Assembly (NCBI RefSeq): GCF_001748085.1 | Contig: NZ_BBZK01000009.1 | Location: 62,001 to 126,000 of the forward strand | DNA length: 64,000 nucleotides | Direction: 5' to 3' | Origin: Streptomyces sp. TP-A0874 | Lineage (GTDB): Bacteria > Actinomycetota > Actinomycetes > Streptomycetales > Streptomycetaceae | Shown here: positions 36,001 through 42,336 of the stretch, piece after piece | How positions within the stretch are numbered: the first letter of the stretch is position 1 | Layout of the letters: each line of letters starts with the position of its first letter | Notes under the pieces: model-generated | The model's database searches: none | What the model saw: the letters and a program-made list of their open reading frames with translations, nothing else | What the model was told of the DNA's origin: nothing | Position numbers and translations under genes: made by a program

Positions 36001-36995
36001 CCGCCGACCGCAACCGCCCGGCACCGCTCGGAGAGCTCCTGAGCGGCCCCGGCGGCCCGGCCCTCTCGGTGCGGTTCAGCCCCGACGGACGCACCCTCGC
36101 CGCAGGCGGCAGCGACGGCACGGTGCGTCTGTGGAACACGGCCGACCCCCGCCGCCCGGCCTCCCTCGGGCCGGTCCTGACCGGGGCTGGGGGACCGGTC
36201 CACTCGTTGGTGTTCAGTCCCGACGGTCGCACGCTCGCCGCCGCCGGTGACGATCCCTCCGGCACGGTCCAGCTGTGGGACGTGACCGACCCGAGCGCCC
36301 CCGAGGCTGTCGTCTCCGGAGTCGGCGGCGCCACGCGGTCCGTATGGTCCCTGGCGTTCGCCGCCGACAGCCGGACGGTGGCCATCGGCGGTGACGTGAG
36401 CAGCCGCGAGGTCGGCGTGTGGCGGATGGTCGACGGCTGGCTCGTCCGCCTCGGCCAGCCGCTGGCCAAGCCTGCCGGCACGGTCGCCACGGTGGCGTTC
36501 AGCCCCGACGGGCGCACCCTGGCCGTCGGCAACAGCGGTGGCAGCGTGGACCTGTGGAACATGACCGACCCGCACCGCCCCGAGCGGCGGGGCAAGGCCC
36601 TGGCGCCGTCCAGCGGCCCCGTCGACTCGGTGGCGTTCAGTCCGGACGGTCGCACGCTCGCGGTCGGTGGTCTCAGCGGCGGTGGCGTGGTGAGCCGGTG
36701 GGACGTGTCCGACCCGGACCATCCCGCCTCCCTCGGCCAGCCGCTGACCATGACCACCGGCCCGGTCCACACCGTGACCTTCGCTCCGGACGGCCACGCC
36801 CTCGCCGTCACGAGCGACGACGGCGTGGTCGGTGTGTGGAGCCTGGCCGTGGACGACGTGGCCCGGCGGATCTGCGCGGGCAGCGCGGGCGCTCTCGGTC
36901 CCGAGCAGTGGAGCCGCTTCATCCCTCAGCTGCCGTACGACCCGCCGTGCCCGGACTCGGCCGGCAGCGGCGCGGACAGCCCTCCGGCGCGGTGA
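33084..36995 (+). CDS. nSTAND NTPase with WD40 repeats (NLR-like), N-terminal homotypic motif
   Basis: A 1303-residue STAND protein. Residues 20-41 carry the motif shared with the upstream small protein. The NTPase begins at CPYPGLEPFRAGQERWFHGR, with Walker A GPSGAGKSS near 101-109 and Walker B LVVVVDQFEELF near 194-206, of the nSTAND1 type; a winged-helix-like part ends SITHEALMHAWPQLRRWI. A hydrophobic segment at ~520-540 (AVAVLTALTLIASVAAGFAF) could be a membrane helix. The C-terminal half has 14 WD40 repeats (consensus SVAFSPDGRTLAAG...V.LWN), enough for two seven-bladed propellers. ATG overlaps the previous stop. The likely role is ligand sensing by the propellers, oligomerisation, and templating of the partner motif (inference). 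Confidence 0.92.
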   Translation: MSPEDTTSENQASQPRPAVHQETHVSRGDAYVAAGDMTIRYEDGTRRAVGPVSDIPCPYPGLEPFRAGQERWFHGRDQVVQLVCERLDARVRRGGPLVVIGPSGAGKSSLLAAGVLPALAEGRVPAEGSRYWPRLLLTPTANPAEALAEAAGLAEVPGTAAAWRADAERCVADLHRLAVGDGGTTEDAGSRPPGLVVVVDQFEELFTLCTDKSERDWFVALLDGLARPAVPRREKPAVLVVLGVRADFYAACVDHPQLREALRADPVLLDPMTETELRQAIRLPAQDVGLRIEDGLIELLLADLGSTGPAGGRATATHAGRLPLLAHALRATYGARSGRLLTVDGYRATGGIQKAIAKTAQNLFQRLPADAPQVARSVFLRLVVVGRDADDARRHVPYGELLRASPRPDLAAEVVKEFTEGRLLTLDRDSVSITHEALMHAWPQLRRWIEQDRAGHLVRQDLEGAATAWDRANRDPAMLHRGNRLEAARDWASGRDHEVSAVMRAFLDASDRQEQRGRVRRRAAVAVLTALTLIASVAAGFAFRQDARARASATEALRERDEAITARVTSEALRLAPSDPSLAAQLSLVAYRMAPDDDTASRLLSKQNTPLAVRLPGTRASIHTVAYGPDGKTLATGTVSGNTVRLWDVRDRARPRTLVSRLPLEGSVDSVLSVAFSPDGHTLAVAGHTGDHTGDGWAGGGFLDLWSVADPEHPSALGRLTSTDLASVTSVAFSPDGDTLAAAVYGEISLWKVTRPAAAAPLGKVPGASGAISSVAFSGDGRTLAAGGEAGVRLWNVSRPDTPASLGKPLSGTDRKVTSVAFSPDGRSLAAGSADNTVHRWNLADPKHPSSLGAPLTGPTNSVTSVAFSPDGRSLAAGSADNTVHRWNLADPKHPYPLGAPLAGPSSAVMSLAFSPDGRRLAAGNADGAVDLWSLPATVLTGAGGNVASVAFAPNGRTLAAANQNGTVSLWNTADRNRPAPLGELLSGPGGPALSVRFSPDGRTLAAGGSDGTVRLWNTADPRRPASLGPVLTGAGGPVHSLVFSPDGRTLAAAGDDPSGTVQLWDVTDPSAPEAVVSGVGGATRSVWSLAFAADSRTVAIGGDVSSREVGVWRMVDGWLVRLGQPLAKPAGTVATVAFSPDGRTLAVGNSGGSVDLWNMTDPHRPERRGKALAPSSGPVDSVAFSPDGRTLAVGGLSGGGVVSRWDVSDPDHPASLGQPLTMTTGPVHTVTFAPDGHALAVTSDDGVVGVWSLAVDDVARRICAGSAGALGPEQWSRFIPQLPYDPPCPDSAGSGADSPPAR
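35532..35767 (+). repeat. Near-identical tandem WD40 repeat units
   Basis: 35532-35629 and 35670-35767 are identical over 98 bp except for one silent T/C change, at a period of 138 bp (46 codons). They encode WD40 repeats 5 and 6. Other repeats in the gene are far more diverged. Confidence 0.95.
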
Positions 36996-37010
36996 GCCCC
37001 CCGGAGGGCT
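36978..37010 (+). terminator. Terminator of the nSTAND gene
   Basis: A 10-bp stem (36978-36987 AGCCCTCCGG with 37001-37010) that spans the stop codon. Confidence 0.65.
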
Positions 37011-37083
37011 TCGGTGGCGCGGTGCCGGGGGTGTTGGGTGGCTGCGCGGGGTGAGGGGAACCGGGGGCGGGTCCTGCGTGAGT

Positions 37084-37113
37084 GGGGGTGGTTGGCTGGG
37101 GGCTGGGGCGGGG
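37084..37113 (+). other. G-quadruplex-type G-rich tract
   Basis: Four runs of four to five G (37084-37088, 37098-37102, 37105-37108, 37110-37113) on the plus strand, in the gap between the nSTAND terminator and the CGNR gene. A -10-like TAATAC follows at 37149-37154, so this may be upstream promoter DNA of the CGNR gene. Confidence 0.5.
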
Positions 37114-37212
37114 CTCCGCTGCCGACCGTCCCGATCCGGCGGAAAACGTAATACCTTCGAGGGGGGATCGGCCGTTACCGGCCGGCAGGGGACCGTCTCG
37201 TTAAGGACTGAA

Positions 37213-37827
37213 GTGGAACTGGCCCATTACGCGGACTACGCCGTACGACTGATCAACACCGAGGAACCCGCGCGGGGAGGGGACCGGCTGACCTCGGTGG
37301 AGGCCGTCCGGGCGCTCTTCGGGCCCGCCGCCCAGGCCGCGCGGCGTGCCACGGACGCCGACGTGACCAGGCTGCGGGGGGTGCGGGCCCGGCTGCGGGC
37401 GGTCTTCGAGGCGGCGGACGAGGGTGACGAGGTCCGGGCGGTGGACCTGCTCAACGCCCTGCTCATGGAGTTCCCGGTCAGCCCGCAGATCTCCGGGCAC
37501 CAGACCCGGGACGCGGACGGCAGGCCGGACTGGCACATGCACATCGCCGACCACCCGGCGAACGCCACCGCCGGCTACGCCGCGACCGCCTGCATGGGAC
37601 TGGCCTACCAGCTCACCGAACTCGGGCCGGACCGGCTCGGCGTCTGCGAGGCCGCTCCCTGCCGCAACGTCTACCTCGACACCTCGACCAACCGGTCCCG
37701 CCGGTACTGCTCGGACCGCTGCGCGACCCGGGCCAACGTCGCCGCCTACCGTGCCCGCAAGCGCCTGGAACGCACCGGGCAGACCGCCGACAAGGCCCAG
37801 GCCAGCAGCGCCGGCAGCGAACGCTGA
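37213..37827 (+). CDS. CGNR zinc-finger (ABATE domain) protein
   Basis: A 204-residue protein with an N-terminal helical ABATE domain (VELAHYADYAVRLINTEEP, then RLRGVRARLRAVFEAADEG) and a C-terminal zinc finger: GVCEAAPCRNVYLDTSTN, then RYCSDRCATRANVAAYRAR, in which four Cys bind zinc. The family is thought to bind nucleic acid and regulate transcription, but targets are unknown. GTG at 37213 follows AAGGA. The 3' end overlaps sodX, on the other strand, by 82 bp. Confidence 0.9.
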   Translation: MELAHYADYAVRLINTEEPARGGDRLTSVEAVRALFGPAAQAARRATDADVTRLRGVRARLRAVFEAADEGDEVRAVDLLNALLMEFPVSPQISGHQTRDADGRPDWHMHIADHPANATAGYAATACMGLAYQLTELGPDRLGVCEAAPCRNVYLDTSTNRSRRYCSDRCATRANVAAYRARKRLERTGQTADKAQASSAGSER

Positions 37828-38216
37828 GCTCGGAGCCCGGTGGGCGGGCGCAGTCTCAGCCGGGCCCGGGCGAGCACCATCTCCTCGGGGACGGCACCGA
37901 ACTCCCGGCTGTCGCTCTCGGCGTAGGGGTTGTCGCCCAGCACCCACCAGCCGCCGTCCCGGCGCTCCACGGCACGTTTGACGATCAGTAGGTCCTGCTG
38001 CATGGGATGGCGGAGAACCACCACATCGCCGGGCCGCACCGGCGCCCCGTAACGCACGAGGAGCCGGTCCCCCGGACGGAGGGTGGGCACCATCGACGGG
38101 CCGACCACCTCGGCCAACCCGTACGGGACCACGGCGGCCGACGGCGCGTCAGGGTCCGGATCGGGCCCGGGGCCCTGACCACTCGCGAATCTGGGCCAGT
38201 GGCCCGCTCTCGGCAT
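37746..38216 (-). CDS. sodX: SodX, S26-type peptidase for nickel superoxide dismutase maturation
   Basis: A 156-residue member of the signal peptidase I (S26) family found beside sodN. VVGPSMVPTLRPGDRLLV holds the catalytic Ser and LLIVKRAVERRDGGWWVLGDNP the catalytic Lys. SodX is thought to remove the SodN leader so that the nickel-binding His becomes the N-terminus. ATG at 38216 after GGAGG. The last ~27 codons extend antisense into the CGNR gene, longer than I expect for the family. It is divergent from sodN across 139 bp. Confidence 0.9.
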   Translation of the reverse strand: MPRAGHWPRFASGQGPGPDPDPDAPSAAVVPYGLAEVVGPSMVPTLRPGDRLLVRYGAPVRPGDVVVLRHPMQQDLLIVKRAVERRDGGWWVLGDNPYAESDSREFGAVPEEMVLARARLRLRPPTGLRAQRSLPALLAWALSAVCPVRSRRLRAR

Positions 38217-38355
38217 CCCGTCCTCCGGTCCGTTGCTCCACCAGTAGCAGCCTGCCACCGGACTTTTGTCGTAAGCCCCACGGGGCGCTCGCCAAATCGG
38301 TGTCCCCACGGAGTAATGTCCCACCTGAGAAGACGATCACGAGGAAGGACAGCTC

Positions 38356-38751
38356 ATGCTCTCCCGCCTGTTCGCCCCCAAAGTGAAGGTCAGTGCGCAC
38401 TGCGACCTGCCCTGCGGTGTCTACGACCCGGCCCAGGCCCGGATCGAGGCCGAGTCGGTCAAGGCCATCCAGGAGAAGTACCAGGCCAACGAGGACGCGG
38501 ACTACCGCACCCGGGCCATCGTCATCAAGGAGCAGCGCGCGGAGCTCGTCAAGCACCACGTCTCGGTGCTCTGGAGCGACTACTTCAAGCCGCCGCACTT
38601 CGAGAAGTACCCGCAGCTGCACGAGCTGATCAACGAGACCCTGAAGGCCGCGAGCGCCGCCAAGGGCTCGGAGGACCCGGCCACCGGACAGAAGCTGCTG
38701 GATCTGATCGCCGAGGTCGACAAGATCTTCTGGGAGACCAAGAAGGGGTGA
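38356..38751 (+). CDS. sodN: Nickel superoxide dismutase precursor
   Basis: A 131-residue NiSOD precursor. A 14-residue leader (LSRLFAPKVKVSA after the Met) is followed by HCDLPCGVYDPAQ, where mature His1, Cys2 and Cys6 form the nickel hook. The remainder is the four-helix subunit (LVKHHVSVLWSDYFKPPHFE), which assembles as a hexamer in the cytoplasm. GGAAGGA precedes the ATG. In S. coelicolor sodN responds to nickel and to the sodF-derived small RNA s-SodF, which pairs with the sodN 5' region; whether that pairing holds here cannot be tested without sodF. Confidence 0.97.
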   Translation: MLSRLFAPKVKVSAHCDLPCGVYDPAQARIEAESVKAIQEKYQANEDADYRTRAIVIKEQRAELVKHHVSVLWSDYFKPPHFEKYPQLHELINETLKAASAAKGSEDPATGQKLLDLIAEVDKIFWETKKG

Positions 38752-39035
38752 CCCTCTTCCGCAGCGACTGACCTGTGGTTCCTACTCCACGGTGTCCGAC
38801 GGTCCGCACCCGGCCCGCGGGGCTCCCTCAACCGGAGTCCTGACGGACCGGGTGCTGCCGTCTTCCGGGGGCCGCAGTTGTGCCAACGCCGCAGCCGCCT
38901 CTCCCCTACCCCTACCCCCCGTTCCGCGCACCCGTCGCCATGCCACCAGGACCTCGCACCTGGAGGGGCCGGTCCGCTGCCTGGGCTCACTCCGGACAAG
39001 ACCGGTCAGGACGGCCACCACTGACCGGGGGGGCG

Positions 39036-39518
39036 TCATCGCTCCTCGTCGTCCGCACCTGAGTCGCCGCTCAGGCGTTTCAGCAGAGCCGCGAGCATGA
39101 GCACCAGAGCCTGGCCGAACGCGAACGCCAGGGCCGCCAGGAACGATCCGACCGGCCACGCCGCACCAACGGGAAGGGTCGTGCCGATGACCACGGCCGC
39201 GCCGAAGCCGAGAGCCACGGAGAGCATGTCGAGCGCCGTGCCGAGCAGGATGACCTCCAGGGGCGCTGCCCCCGGTTGGCGGCGAAACCCTCGAGTGGCC
39301 GCGGCCTGGAGCAGCGTGAACGCCGCGGCAGCACCCATCGCGAAGCCGAAAATGTCGACGAGTGACGGTGTCCCTGCCAGTTGGTTGAGCACGCCGAAGG
39401 AGGACGTGATCGTGATCGAGAATCCGAACGCCGCGCTGTTGTCGATGACAGCGGTCTGGAGGCCCACACGGGCGCTGCGCCTGGTGTGGGACTCTTCGAT
39501 GTCCTGAGCCGGGCCCAT
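39036..39518 (-). CDS. Hypothetical four-helix membrane protein
   Basis: A 160-residue protein with four predicted membrane helices: AAFGFSITITSSFGVLNQLA, IFGFAMGAAAAFTLLQAAA, LLGTALDMLSVALGFGAAVV and VGSFLAALAFAFGQALVLML. The N-terminus (EESHTRRSARVGLQ) and the acidic C-terminus (GDSGADDEER) are polar. I do not recognise the family. It is single-gene, convergent with sodN. The 38752-39035 gap behind it shows nothing I can name. Confidence 0.75.
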   Translation of the reverse strand: MGPAQDIEESHTRRSARVGLQTAVIDNSAAFGFSITITSSFGVLNQLAGTPSLVDIFGFAMGAAAAFTLLQAAATRGFRRQPGAAPLEVILLGTALDMLSVALGFGAAVVIGTTLPVGAAWPVGSFLAALAFAFGQALVLMLAALLKRLSGDSGADDEER

Positions 39519-39823
39519 GAGCCCACAGTAAGCTCAGCGCCCCGAGATGCCGCGGATTCGCTCGGTCCCGGCTGCAAGCCGTGTCTTCCGGGGCGGCACC
39601 GGTTCGGTGGAGTCGAGCGAGGGCGGGGGGACCCGCCGGCAGCTGCGGAGAAGGAACCACTCCGCGGCGGCCGGGCGACTTCCCCGGCTCAGGTGACCGG
39701 GGGCGGTCTTCTGCTCCGGCACGAGGAACCGAGGACCTCCTCAATCCACGAATTGCAAAATTTTGCAATTCGAGAGATTGTGGAGAGGACCCTGTCCGGG
39801 ATGTCGAGGAGGCTCCGAACCCC
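39519..39823. promoter_or_regulatory. Upstream region of the arsR-sulP operon with palindromic operator
   Basis: 305 bp. The right end carries the perfect 24-bp palindrome at 39749-39772 (listed separately). The left 200 bp hold no gene I can support. Confidence 0.6.
39749..39772. promoter_or_regulatory. Perfect 24-bp palindrome, ArsR-type operator
   Basis: The core AATTGCAAAATTTTGCAATT is flanked by CG on each side, and the whole 24 bp is its own reverse complement. It is 52 bp upstream of the arsR start and extremely AT-rich for this genome. ArsR-family sensors bind 12-2-12-like inverted repeats, so autoregulation is the natural reading. Confidence 0.88.
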
Positions 39824-40165
39824 ATGCCGGTTCCGCTGTACCAGGCCAAGGCCGATTTCTTCCGGATGCTCGGGCATCCGGTGCGCATCCGGGTTCTGGA
39901 GCTGCTGCAGAACGGGCCGATGCCGGTACGGGACCTGCTGGCCACGATCGAGGTGGAGCCCTCGGCGCTCTCGCAGCAGCTGGCGGTGCTCCGTCGGTCG
40001 GGCATCGTCACCTCCCGCCGGGAGGGATCGACCGTCACTTACGAACTCGCGGGCGGGGACGTCGCGGAGTTGATGCGAGCCGCGCGGCGGATCCTGACCG
40101 AGATGCTGGCCGGGCAGAACCAGTTGCTGACCGAGCTTCGAGAAGAGGAGGTAACCAAGCGGTGA
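39824..40165 (+). CDS. ArsR-family regulator
   Basis: A 113-residue winged-helix repressor: ADFFRMLGHPVRIRVLELLQ, then VEPSALSQQLAVLRRSGIV (recognition helix) and SRREGSTVTYELAG (wing). It lacks the CxC metal site of classical ArsR. It also lacks cysteines altogether, so it may sense something other than a thiophilic metal. AGGAGG is 12 nt upstream of the ATG. The stop overlaps the sulP start. Similar regulators paired with SulP transporters probably respond to the transported anion or to bicarbonate (inference). Confidence 0.9.
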   Translation: MPVPLYQAKADFFRMLGHPVRIRVLELLQNGPMPVRDLLATIEVEPSALSQQLAVLRRSGIVTSRREGSTVTYELAGGDVAELMRAARRILTEMLAGQNQLLTELREEEVTKR

Positions 40166-41892
40166 CGAGGCTGCCCGTTCGCTTCTGGGGCCGGGTGCGC
40201 GGCCTGCTGCCGGTCCGGTCGGATTTCGCGACCATGGCGCGCAATCCCCGCCGCGACCTGCTGGCGGGGCTGACCGTGGCGATCGTCGCCCTACCGCTCG
40301 CACTCGGCTTCGGTGTGGCCTCCGGGCTCGGCGCCGAGGCGGGGCTGGCGACCGCGGTGGTCGCCGGTGCGCTGGCGGCGCTCTTCGGCGGCTCCAACCT
40401 CCAGGTGTCCGGTCCGACCGGGGCCATGACGGTGGTGCTGCTGCCCATCGTGGCCCACCACGGCCCCGGCGGGGTGCTGACCGTCGGACTCCTGGCCGGG
40501 CTGATCCTGGTGGCGCTCGCGCTGCTGCGCGCCGGGAAGTACATGAGGTACATCCCCGCGCCGGTGGTCGAGGGGTTCACCCTGGGCATCGCCTGTGTGA
40601 TCGGCCTCCAGCAGATCCCGAACGCGCTCGGAGTGCCCCAGCCCGAGGGCGACCGGGTGCTCGTGGTGGCCTGGCGGGCGGCCGGGGCGTTCCTCTCCTC
40701 CCCCAACTGGACCGCCGTCGTCCTGGCCTTCGGGGTGGCCTCCCTGATGCTGGTCGGCGCGCGGTGGCGGCCGACCATCCCGTTCTCCATCGTCGCGGTG
40801 GCCGCTGCCACCCTCGCCGTGCAGCTCTTCGGGTTGGACGGGGCCCGGCCGATCGGGGATCTGCCCTCCGGGCTGCCCGCGCCGTCGCTGGGCTTCGTCG
40901 ATCTTTCCGCGCTCGGCTCGCTGCTCGCCCCCGCGGTGGCCGTAGCAGCGCTGGCGGCACTGGAGTCGCTGCTGTCGGCCACCGTCGCGGACGGCATGAC
41001 GGTGGGTCAACGACACGACCCCGACCGGGAGCTGTTCGGGCAGGGCGTCGCCAACCTCGCCGCCCCGCTGTTCGGCGGGGTGCCGGCGACCGCGGCCATC
41101 GCCCGGACCGCCGTCAACGTCCGCACCGGAGCGGCCTCGCGGCTCGCCGCCCTCACGCACGCCGTCATCCTCGGCGTCATCGTCTTCGCCGCGGCGCCCC
41201 TGGTCTCGAAGATCCCGCTGGCGGCTCTCGCCGGAGTGCTGCTGGCCACCGCCGTTCGCATGGTGGAGGTCGGTTCTCTGCGCGCGATGGCCCGGGCCAC
41301 CCGCTCCGACGGCCTGGTCCTCGTGCTGACCGCCGTCGCCACGCTGACGCTGGACCTGGTCCTCGCCGTCATCATCGGCCTGGTCGTCGCGGGCGCGCTG
41401 GCCCTGCGGGCGGTGGCCGGACAGGCGCGGATGGACCGGACTGAGCTCCGGCCGGACCTGCCGGGCAGCCACAGCGACGAGGAGTACGCCCTGCTCTCCG
41501 AGCACATCGTCGCCTACCGGATCGACGGGCCGCTGTTCTTCGCCGGAGCCCACCGCTTCCTGCTCGAACTGAGCGAGGTCGCCGACGTGCGGGTGGTGAT
41601 CCTCCGGATGTCGCGGATCAGCACGGTGGACGCCACCGGCGCGCTGGTCCTCAAGGACGCGGTCGAGAAGCTCGATCGGCGCGGCATCACCGTCCTGGCC
41701 TCGGGGATACGGCCCGGCCAGCGCCGGGTGCTCGAGTCGGTCGGGGTCCTCGGGCTGCTGCGGGGGCGGGAGTACCCCTCCACTCCGGAGGCGATCACCG
41801 CTGCGCGGGCGCTGCTCCAGGGCGCGGGGGTCCTACCGGCGGCCGTACCCGCACACTCCGTCGCACCCGTACCCGAGGAGGCTTCCCCATGA
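40162..41892 (+). CDS. SulP-family anion transporter with STAS domain
   Basis: A 576-residue SulP/SLC26 transporter. The membrane part starts RRDLLAGLTVAIVALPLALG (family signature) and includes GSNLQVSGPTGAM and the LESLLSATVADGMTVGQRHD segment. A C-terminal STAS domain (~445-560) reads VAYRIDGPLFFAGAHRFL and MSRISTVDATGALVLKDAVE. Substrate may be sulfate or bicarbonate; the operon gives no decisive hint. It is a fully intact gene with GTG start overlapping arsR. Confidence 0.93.
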   Translation: MTRLPVRFWGRVRGLLPVRSDFATMARNPRRDLLAGLTVAIVALPLALGFGVASGLGAEAGLATAVVAGALAALFGGSNLQVSGPTGAMTVVLLPIVAHHGPGGVLTVGLLAGLILVALALLRAGKYMRYIPAPVVEGFTLGIACVIGLQQIPNALGVPQPEGDRVLVVAWRAAGAFLSSPNWTAVVLAFGVASLMLVGARWRPTIPFSIVAVAAATLAVQLFGLDGARPIGDLPSGLPAPSLGFVDLSALGSLLAPAVAVAALAALESLLSATVADGMTVGQRHDPDRELFGQGVANLAAPLFGGVPATAAIARTAVNVRTGAASRLAALTHAVILGVIVFAAAPLVSKIPLAALAGVLLATAVRMVEVGSLRAMARATRSDGLVLVLTAVATLTLDLVLAVIIGLVVAGALALRAVAGQARMDRTELRPDLPGSHSDEEYALLSEHIVAYRIDGPLFFAGAHRFLLELSEVADVRVVILRMSRISTVDATGALVLKDAVEKLDRRGITVLASGIRPGQRRVLESVGVLGLLRGREYPSTPEAITAARALLQGAGVLPAAVPAHSVAPVPEEASP

Positions 41893-42290
41893 CCGTCCGG
41901 GTCTTCCGTCGCATGGTCGAGATCTCCGGGAGCGAGGCCCTGTGGTTGCTGGCGGGGGCCACCACCGGGCGCCTGGTGTACGTCCAACGGGACAGCCCGG
42001 TCATCCGCCCCGCGGTCCACCTCCTGGAGTACGGGCAGCTGATCGTCCGCACCCCGGCGCAGGGGGCGGCCCTGACGGAGCGGGCCGTGCTCAGCTACCA
42101 CGTCGACGAGCTCCCGGCCCCCGGCGGGGCCGGGTGGTCGGTCACGGCCAGCGGACCGGCCGAGCCCGTGGCCGACGAGGACGAAGCCGCCCACTACCGC
42201 CGCACGCTTCCCGGCTGGCTGCACGGTCCGCACGACACCCTTCTGCTGCTCCGCCCGCAGACCGTGACCGGCTTCCGGCTCGCCGACTAG
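41889..42290 (+). CDS. PNPOx-like FMN-binding protein
   Basis: A 133-residue pyridoxamine 5'-phosphate oxidase-like split-barrel protein. EISGSEALWLLAGATTGRLVY is the first strand-helix; AVHLLEYGQLIVRTPAQGA and VLSYHVDELPAPGGAGWSVT match the flavin-binding core. Such proteins often reduce F420- or FMN-linked substrates in actinobacteria. ATG overlaps the sulP stop. Its role beside an anion transporter is unclear. Confidence 0.85.
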   Translation: MTVRVFRRMVEISGSEALWLLAGATTGRLVYVQRDSPVIRPAVHLLEYGQLIVRTPAQGAALTERAVLSYHVDELPAPGGAGWSVTASGPAEPVADEDEAAHYRRTLPGWLHGPHDTLLLLRPQTVTGFRLAD

Positions 42291-42295
42291 CTGCC

Positions 42296-42317
42296 GGCCG
42301 GGCGACGCCGCCCGGCC
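42296..42317. terminator. Bidirectional terminator
   Basis: A 9-bp stem (42296-42304 GGCCGGGCG with 42309-42317) and a 4-nt loop ACGC, in the 46-bp gap between convergent genes. Confidence 0.7.
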
Positions 42318-42336
42318 CGTGCGGGTCCGGAGCCGT

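Noticed and set aside
38792..39100. Plus-strand open frame downstream of sodN
   Set aside because: Low-complexity Pro/Arg/Ser translation overlapping the opposite membrane-protein gene; no ribosome site or family.
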